From positions 3,117,501 through 3,181,500 of the forward strand of contig NC_064838.1 in assembly GCF_024166365.1 (NCBI RefSeq): a stretch of 64,000 nucleotides of DNA, written 5' to 3'. This stretch comes from Elephas maximus indicus. Taxonomy: Eukaryota; Chordata; Mammalia; Proboscidea; Elephantidae. The position numbers and the translations under genes were made by a program. This document shows positions 1-11,361 of this stretch, one piece after another. Position 1 is the first letter of the stretch, and every line of letters starts with the position of its first letter. The notes below the pieces were generated by a model, which ran no database searches, was not told where the DNA came from, and worked only from the letters and a program-made list of their open reading frames with translations.

Positions 1-385
1 TGCTCAGTGATTTCCCTATTATTGCAAAGAATGCCCTGCTAAAAATGTGTTGAAACCTACAACTCTGTTCCCAAACTGTCCACAGCTAGTGTTTTGAAAG
101 AGAATTCATACTCCAGGGAAAAGCAAAAATAAATAAATAAATAACAACTCATCTCAGTCTGCAAATTGGCTATGTGCTAGAGCCCTCCCTCAACATTCAA
201 ACTGGCTTGCAGTAAGCCTGAGATGAAAGAGTAGGGCCCTTCCCCGAGCATACACACAATCTCCTCAATTCCCTCCTATACGTAGTGCTTCCAAAAGCCT
301 CAAATTTAAAAAGAAATACTCCAGCTTCTTCAGCACTTAGCCATCAATTGTATGCTCTAATCACACTCTTTAGCCCCAGGTAAAT
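1..385. other. Intergenic, no recognised feature
   Basis: No gene-like reading frame or repeat family is recognised here. An (AAAT)n-like run lies near 128-146. The RTE tail begins after it. Confidence 0.5.
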
Positions 386-468
386 GTTCTTCTCAGGTGC
401 CATCAAGTCAATTCTGACTCATAGTGACCGTATGTACAACAGAATGAAACACTTCCTAGTCCTGAAAC

Positions 469-980
469 TGTCGTGAATTGAATTGTGTCCGCCCAAAATA
501 TCTGTCAACTTGGCTAGGTGTTGATTCCCTTGTATGATTATATGATTGTCTTCCATTTTATCTTATGTGATTTCCCTAAATGTTCTAAATCCTATTACTA
601 TGATGTAATAAGATAGGTTAGTGACAGTTATATTGATGAGGTCTACAAGATTAGGTAGTGTCTTAAGCCTATCTCTTTTGAGATATAAAAGAGAGAAGTG
701 AGGAGAGAAACGTGGGGACCTCATACCACCAAGTAAGCAGCACCAGGAGCAGAATGTGTCCTTTGGACCTGGGGTCTCTGTGCCTGAGAAGCTCCTTGAC
801 CAGGGGAATATTGATGACAAGGAATCTTCCTCCAGAGCCTACAGAGACAGAAAGCCTTTACCTGAAGTTAACACCCTGAATTTGGACTTGTAACTTACTA
901 GACTGTGAGAGAATAAATTTCTCTTTGTTAAAGCCATCCACTTGTGGTATTTCTGTTATAGCAGCACTAGATGATCAACA
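469..980 (+). mobile_element. MaLR-like solo LTR nested in the RTE element
   Basis: The 512-bp block starts TGTCGTGAATTGAATTGTGT and ends GATGATCAACA, with an AATAAA near 913. The start and end resemble MaLR/MLT1-type LTRs seen elsewhere in the window (12947, 18696, 24225). It interrupts RTE homology: the RTE tail stops at about 468 and resumes at about 981. Flanks show only a weak possible duplication (cctgaa versus catgca). Confidence 0.7.
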
Positions 981-1049
981 CATGCACCATCCTTACAATA
1001 GTTGTTGTGTTTGAGACCATTGTTGCAGCCACTGTGTCAATCCATCTCA

Positions 1050-3143
1050 TCAATGGTCTTCCTCTTTTTCACTCTCTATCTTACCAAGCATGATGTCCTT
1101 CTTCAGGGACTGGTCCCTCCTGATAACTTGCCCAAAGTGCATCAGATGAAGTTTCACCATCCTGGCTTCCAGGGAGCACTCTGGCTTTTCCAAGAAAGAC
1201 ATGTTTCTTCTTTGGGAAGTCCATAGTATACTCAATATTCTTCACCAACACCATAATTCAAAGGCATCAATTCTTCTTCTGTCTTCCTTATTCATTGTCC
1301 AGCTTTCGCATGCATATGAGGCAAATGAAAATATCATGGCTTGGGTCAGGTGCACCTTAGTCCTCAAAGTGACATCTTTGCTTTTCAATAGTTTAAAGAG
1401 GTCTTTTATAGCAGATCTGCCCAATGCAAGACATCATTTGATTTCTTGACTGCTGCTTCCATAGGCATTGATTGTGGATCCAAGGAAAATGAAATCCTTG
1501 AAAACTTCAATCTTTTCTCCATTCATCATGATGTTGCTTATTGGTCCTTATGATGAGGTGTAATCCATACTGAAGGCTATAGTCTTTGATCTTCATCAGT
1601 AAGTGCTTTGTGTTATCTGCATATTGTAGGTTGTTAATGAGTCTTCTTCCAAGCCTGATGCTGCGTTCTTGTTCGTATAGCCCATCTTCTTGAATTATTT
1701 GCTCAGCCTACAGATTGAATGTGTATGGTGAAAGGATTGAACCCTGATACACATCTTTCCTGATTTTAAACCATGTAGTATCCCCTGTTCTAACAACTGC
1801 TTCTTGGTCTATGTACAGGCTCCACATGAGCACAATTAATTGTTCTGGAATTCCAATTCTTCCTAATGTTACCTGTAATTTCTTATGATCCACACAGTTG
1901 AATGCCTTTTCATAGCCAACAAAACACAAAAAACATCTTTCTGGTATTCTCTACTTTCAGCCAAGATCCATCTGACAGCAGTGATATCCCTCATTCTACA
2001 TTCTTTTCTGAATCTGGCTTGAATTTCTGGCAGTTCCCTGTCGAGGTACTCCTGCAACAGTTTTGAATTATCTTCAGAAAATGTTACTTATGTGTGATAT
2101 TAATGATATTGTTGGGTAATTTCCACATTCTGTTGGATCACCTTTCTTTGGAGTGGACACAAATACGAATCTCTTCCAGTCGGTTGTCTTACAAATTCCT
2201 TGGCATAGAAGAGTGAGCACCTCCAGCACTGCATCCGTTTGTTGAAAGATCTCAATTGGTATTCTGCCAATTCCTGGTGCCTTGTTTTTCACCAGTGCCT
2301 TCAGTGCAGCTTGGGTTTCTTTCTTCAGTACCACTGGTTCTTGATCATATGCAACTTCCTGAAATAGTTGAATCTCAACCAATTCTTTTTGGTATAATGA
2401 CTCTGTGCATTCCTTCCATCTTCTTTTCATGCTTCCTGCATCACTCAGTATTTTGCCCATAGAATCCCCAAGCAACTTGAAGCCTGAATTTTTTCTTCAG
2501 TTATTTCAGCTTGAGAAGTGCAAACCATATTCTTCCCTTTTGGTTTTGTAACTCCCGGTTTTTCACATTTCATTTTCATGCTTCACTTTGTCTTCTTGAG
2601 CTGCCCTTTGAAATCTTCTGTTCAGCTCTTGTACTTCATCATTTCTTCCATTTGCTTTTAGCTATCCTATGTTCAAGAGCAAGTTTCAGAGTCTTCTCTA
2701 ACATCCTTTTTGGTCTTTTCTTTCTTTCCTGTCCTTTTACTAAGTTTTTGCTTTTTTCATATATGATGTCCTTGATGTCATCCCATAACTTGTCTGGTCT
2801 TCGGTCATTAATGTTCAATGAGTTAAATCTATTCTTAAGATAGTCTCTAAATTCCAGTGGGATATACTCAAGGTCATATTTTGGTTCCTGTGGACTTCTT
2901 TTAATTCTATTCAGTTTCAACTTGAACTTGCATAGCAGCATTTGATGGTCTGTTTCCGCAGTCAGCCCCTAGCCTTGTTCTGACTGATGATATTGAGCTT
3001 TTCCATTGTCTGTTTCCACTGATATAGTCGATTTGATTTCTTGTGTTTTCCATCTGGTGAGGTCTATGTGTATACTTGCCATTTATGTTGTTGAAAAGGG
3101 TATTTGCAATGAATAAGTTGTTGATCTTGCAAAAGTCTACCAC
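1050..3143 (-). pseudogene. RTE LINE ORF2 remnant (endonuclease and reverse transcriptase)
   Basis: Minus-strand fragments read in several frames. At 2907-3143 a fragment containing RNQIDYI and RTRLGADCG resembles the C-terminal part of an apurinic endonuclease domain of RTE elements. At 2639-2941 and 2074-2475 are the linker and start of the reverse transcriptase, including KNKAPGIGRIPIE and PKKGDPTECGNYP. At 1708-1929 the RT core reads EKAFNCVDHKKL and then YQGSILSP, corresponding to RT motifs that include the first catalytic Asp region and the QG-SP motif. At 1050-1424 is the post-RT region. The fragments are in element order but separated by frameshifts and stops, so no functional enzyme is encoded. 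It would have acted in target-primed reverse transcription. Confidence 0.85.
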
Positions 3144-3295
3144 GCAATCTCACATGGCATCATTTCTACCACCAAAACCATATTTTCCAACTACTGATTC
3201 TTCTTCTCTGTTTCCTGCTTTTGCATTCCAATCCCCAGTAATTACCAATGCATCATGATTGCATGGTTGGCCAGTGAAATCTTATGAATGGCAGC

Positions 3296-3640
3296 AGAAC
3301 ATTGTCTGATATAGTGCCAAAACACGAGCCCCTCAGGTTGAAAGGCACTCAAACTATGACTGGGGAAGAACTGCCTCCTCAAATAGAGTCAATCTTAATG
3401 ACATGGATGGAGTAAATCTCTCAGAACCTTCATTTGCTGATTTGGCATGACTCAAAATGAGAAGAAACAGCTGCAAACATCCATTAATAATTGGAACATG
3501 GAATTATGAAGTATGAATCTAGGAAAATTGGAAGTCTTCAAAAATTAAGTGGGATGCATAAAGATTGAAATTCTAGGCATTAGTGAGCTAAATGGACTGG
3601 TATTGGCCATTTTGAATCAGACTAAAAATTTTGTAGCTTA
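3296..3640 (+). mobile_element. Inverted 5' segment of the RTE LINE
   Basis: This plus-strand segment contains RTE 5' sequence, including a stretch that translates to a form of the EILGISEL motif found near the start of RTE ORF2 (about 3570-3600). It abuts the minus-strand RTE body near 3295, so the element's 5' part is head-to-head with its 3' part. Confidence 0.65.
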
Positions 3641-4150
3641 AAACAACACAAAATTATTAGCTGATAGGTTAAAAGTCTCACATGGATATCAGTAAGCTAA
3701 AATCAAGGTGCCTACAGGGCTACATTTCTTCCGGTAGGATCTAGGGGAGAATCCATTTCCTTGCCTTTTCCAGCTTCTGGAGGTCTTCCACATTCCTTGA
3801 TTCATGTTCCCCTTCCTCCACCTTCCTAGCCAGTAACATTGTATCTCTCTGTTTTTCTTCCATAGTCATATCTCCTTCTAACTCTTCTGTCTCCCTCTTC
3901 CACTTTGAAAGAATGTTGTGATAACATTTGGGCCCAATTGAGCAATCCAGATAGTTTTCCTATGTCATGTAAATTCAGCTGATTAGCAATTTTAATTCCA
4001 CCAGCAACTTTAGTTCCTTTTTGTCTTGTAACCTATTCACCAAAACACTCATTGCTGTCAGGTCGATTCTGACTGGTTGCGACCCTATTTACGGGATCCT
4101 GCGATTTAGACATGGACATCTTTGGAGGCCATTGTTCCGCCTACCACATG
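3641..4150 (-). repeat. Old interspersed repeat, probably LTR-derived
   Basis: The sequence from TGTAGCTTAAAACAACACAA to the end near CCGCCTACCACATG looks like a familiar mammalian interspersed repeat in reverse orientation. A short RTE/SINE-like tail (GGTCGATTCTGACTGGTTGC) interrupts it near 4060-4095. The family is not assigned with certainty. Confidence 0.4.
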
Positions 4151-5345
4151 CATTCATTCAAATTAAAACATTTATTCACTTATTGAACTAATATTTATTG
4201 ATATTTTACCATGTAAGGAATACATCATGCAAGGAACTACCACTGAGTAATATAGCAGAGAACAAAACAGATATAACCCTTGCCATCACTGAGCCTACAT
4301 TCTAATAAGCAGAGATAGACAATAATTAAGATAAATGAAGGAAAAAATAGAGTATGTCACATAGGGTTGCGGGCTAAGTAAAGAAAGTAAGGGAGTGTTG
4401 TGTGGTGGAGGTGGATTATAATTTAAAATATGATATTTAGGGAAAGTGGTTTTTTAATACAAGATCTGAAGGATGTGAGAGAGCAAGTCTTGCAGATAGC
4501 TGGGTGAAGTGGGTTCCAGACAGAAAGAACAACAAGTTTATAAGCACTGAGGCCTGGAATAGTCCAGGAACAGCAAGGGGGCCGGTGTGGATGGAGTGGT
4601 GTGAGGAAGGGGCTGAAGAGGGTGAGATTGCACAGGTAACAGAGGGGAGGAGAGGCAGATCACCTAGGGCTTTGTCAGCCATTGTGGGAGTTTGGCTCTC
4701 CCTGTGGGTGAGACATCACTGGAAGGTTTTCAGGAGGAGAGTGACACAATCTGAGTCTCCTTTTAATATGATCAATGTGGCTGCAATGTGACTGAGGGTA
4801 GAAGCAGGAAGACTTCTTAAGAGGCTATTGCTAAATCCAGGTAAGAGATGATGGTGGCTTGGATGAGGAAGATACCTGAGGTGTTGGTGATATGTTCTGG
4901 AAACCAGGATCTATTTGGAAAATTGAGCTGAGAGAATGAGCTGACAGATCAGGTATGAGGTATGAGAGAAAAAGAGATGTGAAACTGACCCCAACAGGGA
5001 CTGGAAGGCAGGAAGGAATAGGAAAGCTGGTAATAGGGAACCCAGGGTTGAGATGGGAGAGCGTTGACATGTTTTAGGGTTGTTAACCAATGTCATACAA
5101 CAATGTGTGTACTTTCTGTTTGATGAGAAAATAGTTTGTTCTGTAAACCTTCATCTAAAGTTCAATTAAAAAAAAAAAAAAAAAAAGACTGACCCCAAGG
5201 TTTTAGCCTGAACAGAGAAAGAATGGAGTTGCCATTTGCTGAGGTGTTGAAAACTGCAGGAGAAGCAGGTTTGGATCAATGGGGAGATCAAGGGTTTGGT
5301 TTTTGTACGGGATAAGTTTGAAAAGCCTATTAAATATCCAGGTGC
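4151..5345 (-). repeat. L2-like LINE fragment (old), interrupted
   Basis: The sequence begins with an ATTCA...ATATTTATTGATATTTTACC pattern resembling the reverse complement of an L2 3' end and continues with purine-rich diverged sequence. A retro-insert splits it at 4995-5187. Assignment is by eye. Confidence 0.45.
4995..5187 (+). mobile_element. 193-bp poly(A) retro-insert with target duplication
   Basis: A poly(A) run at about 5167-5186 is followed by actgaccccaa (5188-5198), repeated before the insert at 4984-4994. This is an 11-bp target-site duplication around a 5'-truncated polyadenylated insert. The body (ending TAAACCTTCATCTAAAGTTC) is not firmly identified and could be an L1 3' end. 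Confidence 0.65.
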
Positions 5346-5994
5346 TTAATCAATTCTGTCTCAAAGGAAGCCAAAGTTCACCTCTTGCCATCTCCTCCAG
5401 CCACTGTCCAATAAGGCAGCAGGAATGACTTGTAGATAGTCAGGATTTTCCTTAATGACAATGATTTAGAAATCATTTAGACATCATCTCCAAAAGTACA
5501 TTTTATGCCAAAGTAGGAACCACCATAATTTAAGGTCAAATTGATACTAAGACAAGGTCCCAGGTCATCCAACAGATTCTTCAAGAACAAAGAACAAATC
5601 CCAGGGGACAAGAATACCTGATTCTGCATGTAAGGACTGGTACTCCACTTGGATGGAAGGAGGATTCAGGGAGCAGCTGTCATTGGTAGAGTATAGGATT
5701 CTAACAGACTTGCCTGGGCAGATACCAATGAGCACAATAATAATGGAAAGAAATGAGAAACTGAAACCCAAAGCAAGGACGTGGATAATTTGCCAACATG
5801 GCCATCAACCCAGGATAATGGATAAATGACTAAATTAACATTGGCAGCCTCACTAATAAAGATAAATATATGTGGCCCTTCTGATAAATGTTCATGGCAT
5901 AAAAGAGCAGATGAAACTGTACCAAATAATGATCCACATTCATTCTAAGACCTCTCTGCTGAAATTGCTAATTAAGATAGTGCTTTAAGAAGGA
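5346..5994. other. Intergenic, no recognised feature
   Basis: Single-copy-looking sequence with only short chance reading frames. No repeat family or regulatory block is recognised. Confidence 0.4.
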
Positions 5995-6165
5995 TGGGAA
6001 ACCCTGGTGGCATAGTGGTTAAGAGCTTTGGTCTGCTAACAAAAGGTTGGCTGTTTGAATCCACCAGCTGCTCCTTGGAAACCCTATGGGGCAGTTCTAC
6101 TCTGTCCCTATAGGGCTACCATGAGTCGGAATCGACTCGATGGCAACAGATTTGGATTTTTTTGT
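5995..6165 (+). mobile_element. AfroSINE (tRNA-derived SINE)
   Basis: The head GGGAAACCCTGGTGGCATAG is followed by a polymerase III box A-like segment (ATAGTGGTTAAGAGC) and a box B-like GTTTGAATCCA. The tail ATGAGTCGGAATCGACTCGA matches the RTE 3' end, and T-rich sequence follows. The copy is nearly complete and little diverged. Confidence 0.9.
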
Positions 6166-6785
6166 TTTGTTTTTTATGTAAGAGGGACATGGATTTCCAT
6201 CAGCTTAGAAAATGACCTGAAACTAGAATCTCAACTAAGATGCTAGGTGGCTTATGCCAAGTAGCAGCTACTGACCTACTTTAGACCCAGAATAACAATC
6301 TCCCCGGGAAAAGATGTTTCTCTCCTTTGTCCTTGGAACAGCCTCTGGGCTCTGCCAGTATAACTGCCATGTCGTTGCCATTCACTCTGTTGTCATGTCT
6401 GACCTTGCCATTTTATCTTCAAAGATTAAGTTTAGATGATGCAATTTACACTCAAGATACAATGCAGGTAATGATCTCAACCCACCTCATAGGGCTGTGG
6501 TGAGGATTAAGAGTCATACTGTAAACTCTACAAGTGCTACTGAAGGTATTCTCCAGACACGGCTATGAGTGCACTACAATGCTTTGCTTAGGAGCACACG
6601 CCTGTGGAGATACTTCCAAGTAGAGCCGCATGGTCACACTGCAACCTGGTGCTCATCAATTTCAGATTTCATGGCTTCCCAGTCAACTGCAACTCCCTTT
6701 TGTGACATGGTGTAAATGGGTGGTGGGTTGTATTCCTTAGCTCCCAGTCCTCCACCACTCCTATTTAATCACTACTTAACACTAT
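6166..6785. other. Intergenic with a possible MIR fragment
   Basis: No gene is seen. A MIR-like stretch (ACCTCATAGGGCTGTGGTGA) lies at about 6440-6550. The rest is unassigned. Confidence 0.35.
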
Positions 6786-6985
6786 TTGGAGTCCCTGGTG
6801 GTAAAAACAATTAACGCACTCAGCTGCTAACTGACAGGTTAGAGGTTCAAGTTCACTGAGAAGCACCTGGGAAGAAAGGCCTGGCAATCTACTTCTAAAA
6901 GATTACAGCCATTGAAAACCCAGTTCTACTCTGACACACTTAGGGTTGCCATGAATCACAGTTGACTTGACAACAACTGGCAAAC
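6786..6985 (+). mobile_element. AfroSINE, older subtype
   Basis: GGAGTCCCTGGTGGTA head, a CTCAGCTGCTAACTGACAGG box region, an internal AGGCCTGGCAATCTACTTCT module and an ATGAATCACAGTTGACTTGA tail. This longer subtype carries an extra central module absent from the 5995 copy. Confidence 0.85.
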
Positions 6986-7061
6986 TGGTAATACCATTTA
7001 AGCCAGAGCCACCTAGTTCCCGGAAAATCTACTCCACAACAAACCTCACACAATCACACCA

Positions 7062-7381
7062 AAGGAGAAACAGGTTTTGTGAGGCTGAACATGAGTGCCC
7101 TCATGTGGTTCACTAGTTCACTACAGTTTGCTAAGTCATCCTTATGTAAGTCCCTAGCTTGTAGCCGCTATTGTCCACTACCCCTATAAAACCTCTGCCT
7201 TCCCACTGCAGGGCACAGAGATCTGCTTTAGTCCTGTGGCTGCCCAGGACTTGGCTTCATATGTAAATCTTCCTAATAAACTCTTTTGCCACCATGCTGA
7301 AGTTGCCCACCGCTTTCTTTAGCCTCTTCGTACCCTCCAATTTTAGAGGTAAACTTCAAGTTACTGATCCATGCATGGACA
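7062..7381 (+). mobile_element. 5' LTR of a decayed endogenous retrovirus
   Basis: This block aligns by eye with 11362-11684 over about 320 bp. Both have a TATAAAA box (7187 here), a GATCTGCTT segment, a CTTCCTAATAAACTC polyadenylation signal (about 7270-7285) and the same 3' end before an ACA terminus. A likely primer-binding site begins two bases beyond the end. The exact left border is uncertain; 7078 is another possibility. Confidence 0.8.
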
Positions 7382-7383
7382 AT

Positions 7384-7401
7384 TGGCGAGCCAGCCAGGC
7401 G
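7384..7401 (+). other. Putative retroviral primer-binding site
   Basis: TGGCGAGCCAGCCAGGCG begins with TGG two bases after the LTR terminus, the expected place and form for a PBS. The priming tRNA is not identified. Confidence 0.55.
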
Positions 7402-7410
7402 ACCAAGGAA

Positions 7411-7929
7411 ATGGTGAGTGAGGGTGAGACCTCTGCAGGGAAAATCCCAGTTGGCCAGCAACCTCCATGTGGGAAGGTCTGGCCTACATGTTTTTCTGTG
7501 GGGGAAATCCTGGGTTGGCCACTGAATGGGGATGTCCCCAAAACACCAAGTGGCATAGCCCCTTTGCTAGCAGATATGTGTCTTCATAAGTGTGAAGAAG
7601 AAGCTAGGAGAGCAGTAGCAGCCATGAGATGGCTGCTGTTCTGGGCTGTTCAGCTGGCCACCAAAGCCCAGCTAGCTGCTGAAGCGTGCATAGGGGCTCT
7701 GCAGGAAGAGTTACAGATAGGAAAAGATACGTGGCATTCTTGTGTGGCCATGACCAATGTATTGAGAAAATGCACCCACAAACAAGAAGAGCAACTAAAA
7801 ATGTTCACTTACAAGTTTATAAAGATAAGGGATTCTGCGGCTAAGAGAACAATCTGTAGCCATTGCTCAAAAGCCTCCAATAATGGGACTAGAAATAATA
7901 AGAGGGGATCAGCAGATCCCTGGCATTGA
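7411..7929 (+). pseudogene. gag-position ORF remnant of the provirus
   Basis: An uninterrupted frame runs from the LTR (a first ATG at 7294 lies in the LTR itself) to a stop at 7927-7929; an ATG at 7411 just after the PBS is a more natural start. The product is 211 residues from the first ATG, with an alanine- and glutamate-rich helical middle and a basic C-terminus. Position suggests a truncated gag, but no major homology region or zinc knuckle (CX2CX4HX4C) is seen. Downstream frames are closed, so this is a fragment of an old viral gene without expected function. Confidence 0.45.
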
Positions 7930-9042
7930 GAATACCCTGTGACACCCAGCAAAAAGCAAGAGTTAAAACAGCAAAAACAAACAAACCAAAAGGAGTAAAA
8001 AGCCCTTCAACATAGCTTGTGTTGAGTGGCCTTGAAGAGACCTTAGAGGCCTTTTCTGTAATTCTCTGATAACTGCCCCCACCAAGATAACTTGAACAGC
8101 AACAGTCACAGCTGCAACAGTAAGGGAAAAACTAAAAGGAGAGGAGAGATAACCACCATATTACCAGGCAACTGGGCTGAACCCATGCTTGCACTTGAAA
8201 TGTGGAGATGGGGCTCCACAAGTGACTGACGGCTCTGCCAACTTTGCCCAGGTCTTCTGACTTTCAGAAATAATTATTCTGAGGATTAAGCCTAGGTCTG
8301 TCTGTCACCAGGGAAGACCAAAGGCCTTATGTTACAATTAAAGCTCAGTTGATGAAGAAATTAAAAGAATGTCTTAAGTTTTTAAATACCATTGCACAGG
8401 TGACTATGATATCTGTAACACCTGGCACCAAGACAAGGAGAACTTTTAGGTCTGAGGTCACCATCATTGAGGCCCTTGTCCGAGCCTGACGATAGATAAG
8501 TCCCTTCTGGGTCTCTACAAACCCCTATTGTATGTATGGGTGATGTTGATGTATTAGCGTACACTTTTGTAAACTTTTGCCTCCAAGTCTTGATGGGATT
8601 GCTGCAGTTAAGTCCACTTTAGTAAGACACACAGGAACTGTGACTTGGGCTATAATAATAGCCTGGCCAGTCAATCTGGCCACTGACAATCCTTAGGCTG
8701 ACATATAAAGCAAGGATCTGTGAGGATGAAACATCTAGACAAAGAAAAAAATCTGTTCTGCTTCTGATAAGCTTTTGTTACTTGTATGGGTGGTCACCAA
8801 AAAGGCCCTTATACTGAGAGGAGAAAACAACCAACGAGCAGATCACTCTTGCCAACTGACCACAGAGACTGAAACATCCTCTGCTCCAGAGCAAAGAGAT
8901 GTGCAACCAACCACCTCCTGGATTTAAGAGAGGACTGCCCATGGAGATTCACATACCATCCTAGACAAGGCCTACACACATGGACTGCCACTGTCATCAG
9001 AAGATGCCAAACAGCATAGAAAATCTAACTTCCATCTTAGGC

Positions 9043-9564
9043 TGGGACCCAGGATCACTGAGCTGAGAAGCTCCCGGAAGCAGAACAAAAGAGAGCGAGC
9101 TGTAATGCTGAAGATGCTGGGAAGTGGTAGCAGGAAAGACCCAAAGGCAGAGACCTGGCAGTAGAGACTCTACTGGCCCACAGAGAGAGAAAGCTGAGTG
9201 CCTTTGGGCAGAGGCTGAGGGCCAGGGAGAGGTATGCCTGTGAGCACAGCTGGGAAGAGGCTGTTCTGATGGAAGAACTGTATCCTGAGTGTTCCAGAGC
9301 CTGAATTATAACCTGTTACTTCCCTAATAAACCCATAATTGTGAGTATGGTCTGTGAGTTCTGTGTAGCCATTGCAAAGAGTTATCAAACCCAGCAGAGA
9401 AGTAGTGAGTGCCGTGGAAGGGTCAGTTGGTGTCAGAAAGAAAGTGGAGAGAGGAGGCATGTTTGATCTCCAACTCATAGGAGTCAGCCTTGGGCTTATG
9501 GTCTTGATTCTCTTTCCCCTTTGTGAAGTTAGAGGTCAGACACTGCTCCCACACCATTTGTACA
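9043..9564 (+). mobile_element. LTR of the ERVL-like family, nested in the provirus
   Basis: The sequence from GGGACCCAGGATCACTGAGC to CCATTTGTACA matches, in opposite orientation, the LTRs at 28933-29861 and 31784-32746. Shared landmarks are CTAATAAACCCATAATTGTG (polyadenylation region) and TTTGTGAAGTTAGAGGTCAG near the end. The 5' part of the LTR seems missing or diverged, so the left border is approximate. Confidence 0.7.
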
Positions 9565-11361
9565 CATCGTTACGTAGCTGCCAAACTACATTATAACTGC
9601 CAAACCACTGAGAGTCACGGCCCAGCCAAGCTGACACACAATCTTAACCATCACACCTGTCTACGAGACCTTGGCCAAGACTAAAACCTGCTGAGGGACA
9701 GATTACTGAGACAACAGGCCATGGTGTTCTCAGCAGGTAAATCATATCAGAGCCTCTTATCCTATTCAGAGGCTTCCACTGGATCCTGAATGAACTCTTC
9801 ATGCTCTATATCACCCCCAAGCCATAGGGGCAATTGAGCACTTCAGTAGAGAGGCATAAACAGCTGATGGAAGGAAGAAGACAATGCCAGCCTGAACTAC
9901 ACATCTCAGACAAGCAATCTGGGATCTCAGTGAAGCAGTTCCCTGCAAAGGCATTTCTCATTTGCACGATATGTTTGACCAAACTGTCTGTTCTATAAAA
10001 TGTGTTTCTTTTGTATCTTTTGACAAAACATCTGGATTCCCACAGAGGTCACTGCCTCAAGATTAGGAAAGAACCTGGGCGGCTATACCCAGACAACCCT
10101 CACCTCAAGTCCCTCCAGAGATAGGAGAGAGGAGGGGGTATTGTTAATGTTGTCTCTTTTTCTTCCTGGGATGATAGACGAGCACCTCCCATACATAGGC
10201 CCCAATGATACAGGCTTTTGCTAGAGCTACCAATCAGACCATCGTTGGCTCTATCAACACTTGAACCAAAATGACAAGTCATCTTCTCGCATTGTCCCAG
10301 TTGATCTGTCAACAAGGAGGACACCTGTAGACCAACTAAATGTGTAACCTAGTGTACTGAGGAGCTCACGTAGTAAATGAGTACAGTCGACTCCACTACT
10401 CAGGGAAAACATCTTTTTTTTTCAAAATATGAAAGTGGCCTGTGGGGAGTGCTCCATCTTTTAAAAAAATTTTCCCCCTGTGTGTAAAAAATGTAAACGA
10501 CACAAGAAGAGTTGGTTTAACTCTGAGAAAGACACTTTAAAACCAAATTTGACATTACACTAAACATCCAGAACCTACAGAATATGACCAGGTGGTCCAA
10601 AGTACATTGACGGACTACACCAAGTCTGAATTAGTCTGTTCTGGCAATGGTAACACCTTGTTCAATTGTGCTGAGAAAGGCAGCTTTTGTATTACTTGCA
10701 GTGACGTGTGTACTGTTCCTATACGGTGCCACGTTGCTAAAAATATGCTGTTTTTACATGAATAAACTAGGATGTGTTATACAGGTGTAAAATTAGACAA
10801 ATAAAGCCCTATGACCTATTTAATTGACTTAGATTAAGCCACAACTGAGATGGCTGGTTGAAATCTCTCCTCCAAGCAGGCCTGATCAACCTGCTGGGAC
10901 AGTACTACTAAGAACCCTCATTATTAAATGCTATCTCAAAGATTTTTTTTTTCAAAGGTTGCACAAATATAACATTCATCAGAGTTATACAACAAACCAC
11001 CAACATGCACTTCAACATCCAAAATGAGTAATAAACATACCAAAGTTTAGTACTGGGGGTGGACCGTTGGGGGAATGGCTGCCTCTCCACCTCCCATCCA
11101 TGTTGCCTAAGTACAGACCTTGGGCCTGGAGCATTCTCTGATAAGGAGGGTCATCTTTTCTCTCCTGGTTCCTCTCCTTGTCAAAGAGGCTCTCCTCCTG
11201 GGCACACAATGACCTTCTGCCTCTTGCATATGAGTGAGCACCACATGACACCTGCCAACCCCACTTCTATATCTGTCCCAGTGGAGAGGGAATGGGGTCT
11301 CTTGTACTACTGCACAAGAGGGAGGCCATGCTGGATTGTAAAAGCTGGCCTCCAGGGGTAG

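Larger units (their letters stand above)
386..3640 (-). mobile_element. RTE (BovB-like) LINE, rearranged and interrupted
   Basis: On the minus strand the segment from about 3295 down to 386 follows the order of an RTE-type LINE: endonuclease-like, then reverse-transcriptase-like, then a noncoding 3' tail. The 3' tail at 386-468 carries the motif shared with AfroSINE tails (minus-strand ATGAGTCAGAATTGACTTGA). An LTR is inserted at 469-980. The 5' end of the element lies in opposite orientation at about 3296-3640. Frames are broken by stops and shifts, so the copy is dead. Family assignment is by recognition of encoded motifs and is secure at the RTE clade level; the subfamily is not established. 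Confidence 0.85.
7382..11361 (+). mobile_element. Internal region of the decayed provirus
   Basis: About 4 kb lie between the two matching LTRs. Apart from the 7411-7929 frame, no protease, reverse transcriptase, integrase or envelope motifs are readable, so most coding content has been deleted or mutated. A polypurine stretch (AGGCTGAGGGGGAAACAGGG) abuts the 3' LTR at about 11358, as expected of a polypurine tract. A foreign LTR lies at about 9043-9564. Confidence 0.65.
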
